The notes below the pieces were generated by a model. That model saw only the letters and a list, made by a program, of their open reading frames with translations. It was not told where the DNA came from and did no database searches. A program made the position numbers and the translations under genes. From Ischnura elegans (taxonomy: Eukaryota; Arthropoda; Insecta; Odonata; Coenagrionidae): a stretch of DNA of 64,000 bases. Below, in pieces: positions 44,774-57,400 of the stretch. The stretch spans positions 10,248,001 through 10,312,000 of the forward strand of contig NC_060246.1 of assembly GCF_921293095.1 (NCBI RefSeq), read 5' to 3'. How positions within the stretch are numbered: position 1 is the stretch's first letter; each line of letters opens with the position of its first letter.

Positions 44774-45360
44774 GGTTGGAAATTGAAACTTGTAACTGAA
44801 GCGGTTTTTACAGATATTTTTTAAATTAATTACCACTTAAGTAGAATAATAACGAAGTGACACTGATCATTTAAGCAAGATTTAATGCCTATTGTATTTA
44901 TTCAATAAAATGACGCACAAAGTACTTCACGGTGCACAGAAAGCGTTACCCAATTGTTAAACGAAATAGGCCGGAGACTCCTAGGCCGGGCGTTGGGCTT
45001 AGATTGCTTGAGAAATTGAGAATAGATATCATTAAAAGCGACACGAAGGACATCATATTAGATCCCCACCGCATTTCCACTTCCGAAGGAGCGATACATT
45101 AAGAGAGATATTTTGCCGAACGAATAGATATGCGAATTTCTTTTCCCCGCGAACCATAAAGGACTTCAATAAATGCTAGTCGCAATTCTGTTTGAGCATC
45201 TGATATTTATATGTAAAAGGCTAGAGTCCTAACACCCCCTGCCATACATCATTTTAAGCGGCTTGCGGGGTAGTATTTTGATGTAAATGATCTTGATAAC
45301 ATTAAAATCTGCAGACGTTGGGCAGGTAGACGGAGAAATTGTGTTACTAGAAAGTTCCGA
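44774..45360. other. Unassigned DNA
   Basis: AT-rich, no recognised feature. Confidence 0.3.
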
Positions 45361-45640
45361 GGGGGTTAGATCGTGGTAGCAATGTGAGCATACCTCTCAG
45401 CTGCAGACTGGAGGGTCCCGTGTTCGAGCCTCCGGTGAAGTCCTTGAACACCCACGATATAAATCGCCAAAGTGCGAGGAGGCCAAGGGAAAGGCACTGG
45501 CCCCCATCCTAAAATGCATACACCTGTGGTTTACCCTAGGGTGAGCTTTGGCCTCGGCCATTCTCAACAACCTTCACTTAGAATCAATGAGGGAGTGAAA
45601 TATATAGGAAAGGTTCAAACAACCTTGGAATGAAAGATTG
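45361..45640 (+). repeat. Candidate tRNA-derived SINE
   Basis: A tRNA-like head contains GTGGTAGCAATGTGAGCATACC and a B-box-like GTGTTCGAGCCTCCGG about 50 nt later. A tRNA-unrelated body follows (GGCACTGGCCCCCATCC, GTGAGCTTTGGCCTCGGCC). Such a composite is typical of SINEs transcribed by RNA polymerase III. It has no second copy in this window. Confidence 0.45.
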
Positions 45641-47300
45641 TTTTTTTCGGCAAAGCCATAAGACTGATTAAATCAACAGTTGCATCAAGGCAATACGAAT
45701 ACGAAATCTAACTTCGCGCATTATAAAGATGACCACTTTTCCACCAGCACCGCGATGCATCGAGCCCTCGCACCGTGTCCACATTAATCTTCGAGGGATT
45801 GCGGACGAATCACAATTTTCAACCGATCTTTGGCGACAAAAATCACTGTAATTATTCGCGGAATATTCTGTCGCGAGTAAGATGTGTGTCTAGAAAGTCA
45901 AATGGCGACCACTTCTCTCTGTTGCTTCATAGAGTGGCGCATTCGACTCGAACTGCTCTGCGCGCTGATTACCAATTACTTACGTATCGTCATGGATGCC
46001 TCATCGCTTCCTAGTTTTCGAAACCAGAATGTTTGAAGCGAAATTGGAATGCTGTCTCCTGAATTGAAATCTTCTCTCATCGCGTCGAATTACGAAATTA
46101 CCAATTTTTTTAATATTGTAAAATATGTACTGGGCGGAACTAAACACAAAGTTAAACCTGAAAATGAAACTTGTTCATGGATGCCTAGGACACTAAAATA
46201 TTTCGTCTATTGACCTATTTTCAATCAAAAGATAGCCATAATTTAAAAAGTATTTGCTTTCCATACCAGTAAAAAACAGGCAATTAAAATTTAATATCAA
46301 ATTGGAAGTTAAAATTTAACTAAATCCTGGTATTTTTCAATGATTTAAAGTGCTTGCATAACACCAAGCATTTCTCTAAACAATCTTTCAGAAACATATC
46401 TTAATTAGTAGTTTAGTACCACGACAACGGCCAATAGAAAATTAATTACCAGCTCTGGGATATTTTTTATTCCTAAGAATCGAATAGTGACTTCTAATAA
46501 TTTTCCAAAAACTTATAAACCAAAGAATTACCATTAACCTGTTATTTTCCAGCAATTAAAATTGATGACAATTATCATTTAATTATTTCATCAAAATTTT
46601 ATGCTGGTAAATGAAATAGGTTTTAGTGGTAGTAATCTAACGGATTATCATTACTAGATATTTATCTTAATATCGAAAATAATTATAACGAGATTTTATT
46701 AATATAATTAATAACAGATTTACCGCTTATGAATACTCCCCTCGTCAATTTATTTTCATTAAAAATAATCCATTACTGTTCATCGTTTGCCCTACCAGCC
46801 GATATTTTCTCCAACGACATGCATATCTAAAGTGGAAACCGAATTCATTGAAGCGTTTAAAACGTTCACGGTAATTTTCCTATAACTCCTAACTTTCGTA
46901 TTCTGAACACACAATATCGTTTTAGAGGGCGCATTTCCGACCGATACTAATAAGGAAATATTTACAAAAGAATGTTATCATAGATAAAACTTTCGCTATT
47001 AAATGTTACACATCCATATTTGGATAATTATTGATTAATATATTATGTACGTGATGCTTATAAAGAGACTAATAAACATACACTTTTCATACGAGCAGTA
47101 ATACTTTATTTGTTCACATCCTGTATAGAAATTGTGTAAAAAAAAATTCATTGTGGTGCCTGCTATAGGCACCCTCAAGGCGCCTTTTGGGGGCAGTGTC
47201 TTAAGTGGGATATTAATACCAGAAAATATATTTGTAAATCTAAGCAATTCTCATCCCTGCTTGAAGGTGAGCTGTGACTGAGTTTTCTGACAAGAAAATA
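45641..47300. other. Unassigned AT-rich DNA
   Basis: No gene, RNA or repeat copy is recognised. Confidence 0.3.
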
Positions 47301-47415
47301 TTTCAACCTTGACATGGCAAGGTAAAATCAATTTGGGTAGCTTGACATAGGCTGGACACAGGCTTGAAAAATTCAACCTTGGCATGGCAAGGGAACATCA
47401 AACTTGACATAAGCT
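47301..47415 (+). repeat. Two-copy tandem repeat, unit of about 70 bp
   Basis: TTCAACCTTGACATGGCAAGG at 47302 is repeated as TTCAACCTTGGCATGGCAAGG at 47372, each followed by CTTGACATA.GCT downstream. Confidence 0.65.
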
Positions 47416-48257
47416 TACATGCTATGTGGGTAGTCTTCCTGAAACAAAGCACTGTCCAAAAATACGTATAATATTATGTTATGTCGAGGCCCGAGGATAA
47501 GTGAATAATTATCTTGGCCTCTGCTCCTCTGGTGCGATTCCAGTAAAAACCATATGTCTTGAAACGTCATTGGTAGCTGACCCAATTTGGGTCGGTAATG
47601 TGCACCTAAGTATCATCCCCACTCAGTTCACACGAAGAATCTCAAAGATGTTTCCATTCGAATGAATCTCTCGCCCCGTTTGCGAGCAACTGTTCATGCC
47701 ATTCTTCCTCCACACGAATTAAAAATTACTCTTGGATATTTTGAAATCGTATCCATCATTGATTTCGCAACTAAAATTTTAACCTGTGGTAAAAGGAGTA
47801 CATTAAAATTATTGGTAAAATTTGAGAGGTAACCTTTAAATTGAATTTCAGGGAGGAATACTTAAATAATAAATCGTAGAGCTTACTCCATTAGACCCTG
47901 GTGAGTGCATAGCTGACTATATTGAAAGAGAATGTTGGAGTGAATGGTGATAATTCACGCTTCTCTTGGTTTAGGTGGTATAGCAAATCTGGCAACAACA
48001 TGGAATAATATAAAACACTAGCAAAGAGCGAATCCTGGGAAGTGTATATATTTATTTCGAGAGAAATCTTCTAAAGATGAGCGGACGGTATCAGTGACAC
48101 TAACGACCGAAAAGCAAATGAAATCGGACGCTGCATGACAGCACAAATAGCTGAAGGAAAATAGCTCATACCTTTCGAATGAGTGATATTCCTCCTAAAA
48201 AGCTAATCTTTGGGCAAAAAAATGAGCAAACGAAAAAATTACCGTCCACTTCTCATG
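47416..48257. other. Unassigned DNA
   Basis: Nothing is recognised. Confidence 0.3.
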
Positions 48258-48470
48258 AACGAACCACACGAGTCCCTAGCACAAGGACGAGGGAGGAGTG
48301 GCTGAGTAACAGCAGGAGAACCCTTCGGAATGAGGTTAGAGTGTAAACAACAACGAACCACACGAGTCCCCACTACAAGGCCCTGGGAGAAATGGCTAAG
48401 AGCAGGTGACCAGCTCGGGATGAGGCAAGAGTATAAAGAAAAACGAACCACACGAGTCCTAGCTCGAGAT
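48258..48470 (+). repeat. Tandem repeat, unit of about 92 bp
   Basis: AACGAACCACACGAGTCC starts three units at 48258, 48352 and 48442. Between them GGGAGRARTGGCTRAG and GGAATGAGG / GGGATGAGG recur. Confidence 0.75.
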
Positions 48471-49043
48471 ACCATCAATTTATTCGCCGAAGCATTTAGT
48501 ACCGTTTAGTCGTTTCAAATATCTCGGGAAGCAGGCGGCGGATAGAAACATGGAACAATACGGGTCTCTTCATTTTTCAACCTCAATACAAGCGACGACA
48601 GATTATAATTGGCGACCAAGCACTGCGAGTGCACCATACGGGAAAGAGAGCAACTAATCAGACAGATTCCTGCCGCTGTGGATACGTGTCACGATTCCAG
48701 CTGCATCACTTGTATTGCTGGCAATCCGACGTAGTCGTGGGTCTCCCAAACAGACCTTCTCCGTCCACAAATGTCAATTCAGTGCAGCTGAGAGACGCCA
48801 ACGGAGCAGTGGGCTGCCAGGACGCAACGTAGGGAAACCCGGAAATCCAACAGCTTGAGCACTTGAAGGCCGACCATAAGTTTATGCTCAAATAATTACG
48901 CGCGACCACTAAAATAACATGACAGCTACATGAAATGGAGTGCAGATTCAAAAAGTCATCATCATCTTGTGGTGTTCTGCCCGTCGGCAGGTCCCCCGCG
49001 CCAATGCTCCCTCTCCATTCCCTCCTGTCTCCGGCCATCTCCT
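48471..49043. other. Unassigned DNA
   Basis: Moderately GC-rich. Short frames on both strands without recognised motif. Confidence 0.3.
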
Positions 49044-49370
49044 TCAAGTCTCCATTCCTATTTTTAAGTTGTCAATAAACTTGAGCCTTCTCCTTCCCCT
49101 TCTTCTGACCCCTTCCACCGTTCCCTCCAAAGCTACCTTCAAAATGCCATTCTCTCTCATCAAATGTCCCAGCCAGTCACCCTTCCTTTGACTTATTTTG
49201 TCCATCAACGTTCTTTCCTCATCTACCCTGTTCAACACTTGCTCATTCTTTACTCGATCCGTCCACCGTATTCCCTCCATCTTCCTCCAAACCCACATCT
49301 CAAACGCCCCAATCCTGTCCCGGTCTCTCTTCCCCATCGTCCAAGTCTCAAATCCACACATAGCATTTCA
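49044..49370 (-). pseudogene. LINE ORF2 C-terminal fragment
   Basis: Reads CGFETWTMGKRDRDRIGAFE, then MWVWRKMEGIRWTDRVKNEQ, and ends GDWLGHLMRENG..K.ALEGTVEGVRRRGRRR. This is the standard tail after the LINE reverse transcriptase (G.E.W...D...FE.W..RRm..I.W.d...N). About 105 codons remain. Confidence 0.8.
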
Positions 49371-49589
49371 CCAATATCTTCCATAATTTTAATTCCAGTG
49401 CCTTGTTACACAAGGCTCTTTTCTTCTTTTTCAAAACTTAAAAAAAATCAGTGTAAAAAAAAGAAAATGTAACAGTGGATTTTTGTGCTCAAACGAAGAT
49501 GAGAATCCTGCGATTGCGGATTTCTGCAGATGGATAAATCGCCTCCTTCTATCTCGGAGCAGAGATGCTGGGGACGAGAGAGGGAAAGT

Positions 49590-49845
49590 GAGGTGGGGGA
49601 GGGGGGAGGGGAAGGGGGGGCGCCGTCAGCCTGCCTCGACGTCCCCGTTTCCCGGGCCTCTCCCCTCATTGGACGGAAGGTTGGGGTGGGGGGCGCTTTA
49701 AGGGGAGGGAGAGAGAGAGTGGTTGGGGTTCCCTGCCTCCACCTGTTGATCTCGGGGGGTGGGGTGTGAGGGAGGGGTTGTTGGAGGGGAGAACCCCAAC
49801 CCCCCCCTCCGTCGTTTCCTCCCGGTGGTGGTGGTCGCGATGCTG
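49590..49845 (+). promoter_or_regulatory. G-rich promoter-proximal region
   Basis: Many G runs (GGGGGAGGGGGGAGGGG at about 49593, GGTTGGGGTGGGGGGCGC at 49680, GGGGGGTGGGGTG at 49754) precede the inferred first exon. They could form G-quadruplexes. The regulatory role is inferred from position. Confidence 0.35.
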
Positions 49846-49854
49846 GGTCACTCA

Positions 49855-50147
49855 GTCACTCAGTCAGCTACCTTGCACTCGCAAGCAGACAAGTATCTCT
49901 CTCTCTCTTGCTCTCTGTACCCGCCTTCGGCCTTCAAGAAGGCAGCCACAGCGAAAGTGTGTGTCCGTCTCGTGCGGGCCAGCGCAGGACTATTCCAGTG
50001 CCGTGAACAAGCGAGGAAGGACGCTCTCATACTCTTTTAACTCTTTATCTCTCACTCTCGGAATTCATACAGACTTTGGAGACAAGTGCTTCTGTGTTGT
50101 GTGTGCGCTGTTCCCACTACCGAGGAAACCAACTTCGCTTCAAAATG
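49855..50147 (+). CDS. Putative first exon (5' UTR plus start codon) of an unidentified gene
   Basis: CACTCAGTCACTCAGTCAG at 49846-49864 contains repeats of the arthropod initiator TCAGT. From there to 50144 I find no ATG in about 285 nt. Then CAAAATG is followed at once by GTGAGT (donor at 50148). A start codon as the last three bases of exon 1 is common in animal housekeeping and structural genes. The coding part would lie downstream of a first intron that may fill the rest of the window. Only Met is encoded here, so the product cannot be named. Confidence 0.5.
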
Positions 50148-52787
50148 GTGAGTAATTGCCTTCCAATGAACTCTTATTAACTAGCTCACAGTGCAGTCAT
50201 CAAATTTGCGAATATTCCATACGCACACGCCGAATAAAGATCCTGATCTGAGAGAAGTTTAGTTGAAACTTCACACTCTCTTATTGTTTAACACCTCAAT
50301 TCGGGAATACGTGGTAGTTAAAGGGTTAAGTAGGTCGTTTTCTCTGCTAGTCGGAAGGTCGGAAAAGACAAAGATAGCGTTTAAGCTCACGACGAGCGAA
50401 TGCCTTTAAATTTTCACTTTTGGAAAAGTATAAAAACACTCGAATTTCTACAAAGAATTTACTTAATATAATCATTTGTGGAGGAAAGGGGAGCCTTAAC
50501 GCTTATTATTACATTATCAATAATAATTCAACTAAAACATCCGTCTTTGTGAGAGGATTTTTGTTCATACTCCAATTCTCGAGCAAAGATTGCCATTGAC
50601 GGTGCAAATGTCCATTTCCGGGATGCATATGCAAATCCACGTCCCTAAATCCCGAGTGTCCGCACAGAACAGGTTGCAATGAGGAGGCGGGAAGTGGATA
50701 TCTACATTGGGAGTGCTGACGTGATTTTTGGGCAAGACCGTAAACTACCCTAACTGGAGCTAACCACAATAAAACGAACCACTCCGCGCGGAGCGATTCA
50801 ATGCATTCAGAGCACGGTGGTCTTTATCTCGCGGTCCAGGGAGAGCAACTGACTCCCCGGACTCCAATGGATGAGATTCACACCCCTACTTGAGTCTGTC
50901 AGAGTTGAGTTCCGACCTCGCCTATTCGAACCAACAATCATGTTTAAAAACCGATTTAATGAATTATCTTGCGCCCAGTGTTAAGACCTTGGAAACAGTA
51001 ACAGCCATATAGTCTATTTTTTTTATCAAATTTTGGCATAAAACTTAGTGATGATGCCACACGGTATATATCGTCATTTTTATTTTATACAAATGGTTAT
51101 AGGCCAACATGATTCCATAATACGTAATAAATGTCACGGAAGCGCGTAAAATAGGAGAAAATGTGAAGTAAAATTGGAATTAACGGCTTTCGGGAAATGT
51201 TTTTAGCTCATGAACGAATGTCATTTATATTCGTTCTTAAGTTTCCGTAGAGAGCAGTGAACTATTCAATATAGCTCCGATTCCGAAAATATTCCACATT
51301 AATGTCCAAGATAAGCATCCACTTGCTTTTTTAATCGAGTAATTAATTGTTTTGATCCTTGCGCATGTGGCGTATGCGTGGTGGTGGCTCGCCTAAATCT
51401 CTCCGCGGCATTTCTGTTGACGTGTACTGGGCGGAGGGAAGGGAGCACGTCGAGGCAGCGGATCCCTCTTCTGTATGCCGACTCTCTTTTTCCACTTCCC
51501 ACTCGGATTTATGAATAGGTGCACGTACCAGAAATATGAAGTGCCTTCCCTCCCAGTGAAACGAAGCCGGAATATTAATGCGGTTTGCGTAGCCCAAAGG
51601 ATTCGTTCTCAGAAAAAGACTTCCCACAGGAACTAATATCGAGAACTTAAGTAGCAACTATAAAATTCCATCTCAAACGTGTAAAAAAATTCATCAAACG
51701 AATACGTACACTAGTTTCATTTGTGTCATAACTCGCCGATAACCGAGAGATAACTTTGTTATACGAATTTATTTAGCTTACCATAAATAATCATTTCCTA
51801 TCCAAAAAATGTTAAGCTTCCTATTCCGACTTTTCGTGCACAAATACATTCCATACTTGCAATTAATGGCCATTATTTACATCCTTAGAGATGTTCCGAA
51901 CTTAAGCCTCGAATGAGTTTATACAGGTATAATCATAAACAATAAGAACCTACATTTCAATGCGTACTTAACGGAGTTTATTAATAGTCCATTTAAGTAA
52001 TTTCAATAAACATGCTAAGGAAACACCAAATAGCTTTGTATTCTCAGTATGTAGTAATACTACGCATAGTTAAGAGTCCAGCATAAAATATCTTACGAGA
52101 TACTTTATACCAATACTTAACGTATTTTTGCAGTCAACAGTAGTGATATTTACGCCACACAGAGCTAAGGCACTGTTAACTAACTCTTAACACCAATAAG
52201 AACCTTTAGATAATAGCAGCACTTTAGATTGAATTAAATTTAAATAGTTTTTTATGATGCAGCATCACTACGCGAGGAGACTTCAAAGGGTGTTCACCAT
52301 TGAAGCTACCATTTAAATTACGGTCTTGAAAATAAATGCCTGAATTTTTCCGTGATCAGGAATTATAGCAAGAGTCTCTCTTTTTCTGGCCAAGGTCGAG
52401 ATTTCACAAATAAAATGTACGTTTGATAGCCATCTCCTTTTCTTTCAAAACGAATGCAATCTGTGAGTGAAAGAGAACAGCTTTCAGCCTCAACTCGATT
52501 GTATCTAATCGCATTTCATACAGTCATGCTTTCGGCAGCCTACGCGTAAATTATCGTGGACGAAGGAGTTGGGATTACAAAATCGTTGGAAGTCATTGGT
52601 ATTTTCTTCAGTGAATGATTGATAGGGGAACTCAATCGCTAACCAGTCAACAGCCACAGCGTTATGTTCGAGATTCAGATTAGGTATCGAAATGGAGCAC
52701 AATGAATGTTGGGAAAATCAGCATAAGCATTGTTTCATTACGTAGGTATTTAAGAACTTGTATTCCCAGGTTTAATTTCCGATTGAT
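50148..52787 (+). other. Probable first intron; no recognised feature
   Basis: Mostly AT-rich. No exon with a recognisable protein motif, and no repeat family shared with the left half. Confidence 0.35.
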
Positions 52788-52789
52788 TT

Positions 52790-53345
52790 GTACCCTCTTT
52801 TACCCTTTTATTTTAATAATAAAACTTTATACTCCAAATGGTATTTAGCCTCGCCAACTGTTTGCCGCCAACTCCTTCTAACTTCTGCATCCGCCTCGCT
52901 GACTCCCATTTTCCCCATATCAATCACCACCGCATCCTTCCATCTTTTTCTCGGTCTTCCTGGAGGTCGTCTTCCATCAGGGTTTTCTGCCCAGACTTGT
53001 TTTACTAGGGCCTCTTGCTCTCTTCGCATGATGTGTCCTGCCCATCGCAATCTGCGGCTCTTAGCTTCGGCTACTACGTCTGGCGAGTCGAAAAGGTCCC
53101 TGAATTCCCTGTTGTGTTTTAATAATGAAAGAAACTTTGTATCTTCCAAAAGTCGTTCTGTTGTGTTTTCTATTCTAGGCCCCATTCTCTCTTGTTGGTC
53201 CAAAAACTTTCCTAAACACTTTATTTTCAAAGACAATTTCTTTTCCGTTCTTTTGTCGATAACCCATGATTCAGATCCATGTAGAAAGATAGGTCATATT
53301 ATGGTTTTATAAATTCTAAGTTTGGTTCTGATGGATAAAATATTT
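52790..53345 (-). pseudogene. LINE ORF2 C-terminal fragment
   Basis: Reads IRTKLRIYKTII, one stop, PIFLHGSESWVIDKRTEKKL, then RRLRWAGHIMRREQEALVKQ and PDGRRPPGRPRKRWKDAVVI. This is the RT-distal region and C-terminal GRP-rich tail of CR1/RTE-type LINEs. It is intact for 142 codons downstream of the stop. The tail ends in AT-rich sequence at about 52790. Confidence 0.85.
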
Positions 53346-53870
53346 GATGTTAGCTGTTCTGTATTCAGAAATTAGCAATTCCAAATTTTAACTCAAACTC
53401 GGTCGTAGAGTCTGGTATGGCCTAAAATTGAGCAAAATGCTTAAATAATAAAAGTAATAAATTTAACGATCTATTACCAAATTTATCTCGAGTGGGGAGA
53501 AGTTTCGTTAGCATCGTTGTTACAAAAACAGGAAGATGGTGGACGGGCGAATGATTATTCCGAAGATAGAGGTATCAAACCGTATACAAATCGGATATTC
53601 AGTCATCCAACGCCATAATCACGACGAACCTCGGCAGCGGATGTTTAGTGTGACACAGAACCACAAAGCGCAATCTCAGTGTGACGCAGAACGAAGAGAT
53701 AAAAATACTAAGCACAGTAAAATGATGGAATAGTATGCACAAAATGACGGAAAAAAGCAAGTCAGGTTTTAATTATTCCTCTACCGTGAGTTTCTCGCGT
53801 TTCCACGGCGAGGGATTTCAACGACTGTATCCAGGGGTAGGAGCTTAACTAACAACCTTAGCTATCAAGG
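53346..53870. other. Unassigned DNA
   Basis: No recognised feature. Confidence 0.3.
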
Positions 53871-53875
53871 GAGAC

Positions 53876-54489
53876 CCCTCAAGTGTCACCATCAGATCTC
53901 GTTCAAATTTTGCGAGGTGATACGAAATGAGGTGTACTTTTTGTTTCAGCCGTCAATTCTCAAAACTTTCCGAAGTATAAGTGACGGAAAGTACGAGGAA
54001 AACGCCTAACTGTATGCCACTCTCAGAGCAACAAGAGCCCCCTATACTCTGTAGCTAGGATGTAGAGCACTGCCGGTGCATTACTGTGCTGTGGAGTGCA
54101 TAATGACACTGCAAAAACGCTCAACAATCGCCCACCGAATCAAATCCGCTCTTTTAGTAGCCCAACAATACGAATGCGCTCAACTGGCAGTAGCCGGAGC
54201 AGAAACGCTCACCTCCAATTATCCAACCTTCGGAGGTGAGCGTTTATGCTCCACCTACTGCCAGCTGAGCGCATTCACATCGTTGGACTACTAGATGAGC
54301 GGATTTGATTCGGTGGATGAATGATGAGCGCTTTTGCATTGGAGGTATCGATAAAATTAGGAGTTTCCCTGGTACATTCCGTTGTTTTATGCTTCGAACA
54401 GTATTGAGCGTTGGCACCCAAACCAAAACTACATCTCATTTCGTATCACCTAGAAAAATCTGAACGAGATCTGATGGTGAAACTTGAAG
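53876..54489. repeat. Large foldback (palindromic) element of about 610 bp
   Basis: The outer arms GTGTCACCATCAGATCTCGTTCA / TGAACGAGATCTGATGGTGA and TACGAAATGA / TCATTTCGTA, middle arms, and inner arms AACGCTCACCTCC (54204-54216) / GGAGGTGAGCGTT (54232-54244) are in mirror order around a 15-nt loop. The left arm has about 70-100 bp of extra sequence. There is no coding capacity. Confidence 0.85.
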
Positions 54490-57400
54490 AATTTTCGTTG
54501 TAAGTCTGGAAATGTGTATTGTAACGAAGTAACATTTTCCAGCACAGTCGTTTTTAGCCTGAAAAAGTCAGTCCGCCCCATACGGGATAACGTGATCCCG
54601 GACTTTGCCATTTCGATATTTTTGTAGCAGGCGTGGATGCCGAAAATCACTCTTGCTCGTGCAGACGCTGAGTGCAATGATTGTACGCAATGTTATAAGT
54701 CCCAAGGAAAATTCCCCTCCCTGTCAGGCGGCCGCCGTCAGCAACCCCGCGCGTCAGAACTTCGGAAGCGCGCTCCACGCCGGATTCGTTAGCGGAAGGG
54801 ATCGTCGGCGCCACTGCTTTGGGTTCGATTCCCTGTCCCACTGCCTCTCCTAACCAACCGGCGACGCGCTATTGACGTCAATGACCGCTCCGAAAGAGAA
54901 TTTGAGGCTGAAATGGCGAGAATGTTTCTGATGAATGATAGGTGCATACAACTGCCTGTAAAACTCCTTAATTACCATTATGCACCGTCGCATGAAATTA
55001 TTTTCATATGAAAGCATACATGGACACGTGGAAAAGCAGAAATGGACATCAAGCGAAAAATAACGCCCGGAATCCGGTGTCATTTACAGCGAAAGGAATG
55101 AGTTGGAGGAATGGAGAGCGAAATTTCTCAATAAAACTAGTTTGTCATAAATTAGGATTCGAAGAGACAATGAGCTTATCGACAAAATGCCGAAAAATTA
55201 AAGAAAACGTGTATTGTTTCATCAATATAACCATGCAAAATTTTAAGATGATGTGACAAAATATCGATGTAAATGAAAAATTGAAACCAAAATACCCGTA
55301 CAGTATCAATGATATCGCACTGTGGGCTGAAATCGAAAAAAAGTGGATACAATTACTAATGACGGTTTTCCTTGCGGGTACTTCCAACTTCGCAAAAATA
55401 CTCAAAATAGTTGAAAATCAATTAATGGGATAACAATTGACTGTTGTCTACTTACAGGCATGTCAACATGACAAAACTTTTCAAAGTACCGGGGTTTTCA
55501 TTTTTCTTGAAAAACTTTTCGGATCTTATGTAGCTGCTCACGCTTTTGTAGTATTTTTATGGACTAAAAATACTTCACTATTAAAATGATATTTCATATA
55601 TATTTTTAAATTCATTTCAGAGAATTTTAAGTGAATTTGGGTGTCCTTACGTCACAAAATGGTGGACGCTAATTTTACGGGATTTTTCTCATAAAAGAAG
55701 TAAAAATATATAGAGATTCTGAAAGAGCTATCAAGGGTATAAGGATCAAATATGATCAAGATATAGCATAACAATACTTGTAGGAAACGATTTGTTCTCT
55801 GTCCATTCTTCAAATTGTATAATTTCCAATGTGAAAAAAAATCAGCTATCGAGAGACAAAGAAACTAGAAAATCGCAAATATATCCAACAATGGGGAGAA
55901 AACGTGGACGTAAGCTGAGCTACTATAAAAATTTTAAAACTAGAGCAATAATGATATAAGGCGTAACTTATGATGGAGCCAGCTTCTTTCTCGAATTCAC
56001 TCTGCTGTATATCAGCTGTTTTCCGGTCCAATTATTTTCAAATGAACGGGTTTAGCGCGAGAGGTAATCTCAACCAAAGTAGGTGGTGGAAATTATGGCT
56101 CCCTTCATGCACTTTTAACAGCCTTTTATCAGTGAGATTCAGCATGGATGAGCATGGAGGTATTAAAAGTGATCAGGATGTAAGCCAGCCTTCGTAAATG
56201 GCTGATACCTGTGTATTTTAATCAATCCCTATCGGAGAGCCCGGAAGAAACCCTGGGTGCTCGTCGCTGACTTTCGCGGATGTAAAAGCCGCCTCTGCCT
56301 GTGAGTATCTCCCTCGAAGATTTCTCATAATCCGCTCCAGGCATTAAATGGTGCATGAATTCAAGGCCCGTCCCGTGACCTTAAAAAGAAGATGGTTCTC
56401 TCGTGCGCAGATTTTTTTGGCGAGCGTCACGCGAGGATCTCGAGCACGCAGCAGGGCCATTGTTTTCCCTCCTTCGGAATGAAGGTCGAGCCCCGCAACA
56501 TAAAGAAAGGATCTTAATTCGCCGCGGCAGCCCATTTTCCAGGCGATATTCGAGGGCTTATGCCTCGGCGAGAATTGGACTTATTTCTCAAGTTTAGACC
56601 TCCATTGTCTCACTTACTCCCAGGCTCTCGGCTCATTTAAAACCGTAATTATCGAGCACACGGAAAGATTTGTGCAGGAGATAAAACAAAAAAAGGTTTC
56701 ATATTCAGCGACATGATGGAATTTTAGCGATGGAATCGTTTCACAAAATGTTAATAGCATTGCTATCAAGTAGCAAGACTGGATTTCAAAGAAATCAAGT
56801 ACAATGTCTGCTGTATCTCTTAAATTATAGCAATTCCCCATGTTTTGATACTTCACTGCTAGTGACCCATGGAGTAAAATTAGGATTGAGAAGAGTTAAC
56901 TAGTTTCCTGGGATGGGATTTTGAACTCTATTTTGCTGCTATAACTCACAATCTCAACCCAAAATCGCTCCTGTATTTTACTTGGATTTTATGAAATTTC
57001 ATCAAACAAGCCGTAGGTGAAATTGAATCGTAACGATGGCGATTTATTAGCTCTAATGCCGAGCCCTCGCAGTGATAAGCACCGAGATTAATGCAAAAGT
57101 ATCGCACGCTTACTGGAGGGTTAAGTAAGTATTTGAACGCCAATAATGATTGACTCGGATCCCTTAATCAACTCAACGTCACTTCTTCCGATCGGATCCC
57201 CAAATCGCATCGTGACTTGAAGGTACGTAACATTGAATTCGTTCAGTGGTCCACTAATCATAATCATTGACATGTTTCCCTCATTGATTATTGAGCTTAA
57301 ATTATTCGTTGATTACAAAAATTTCGCCACCTCGAGCCACTAATGAGAACCCAAGGGGGGTTCTTTCAGGGTTACAACACACCGGGGCCTGGGCCCAGTA

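Noticed and set aside
49483-50155. Overlapping open frames around the G-rich region and first exon
   Set aside because: They result from low-complexity G/C-rich and CT-rich sequence, and the region fits an untranslated leader better.
54785-54850. Possible tRNA gene (box-A-like and box-B-like motifs)
   Set aside because: The boxes are only about 32 nt apart, the T stem pairs poorly, and no acceptor stem can be formed.
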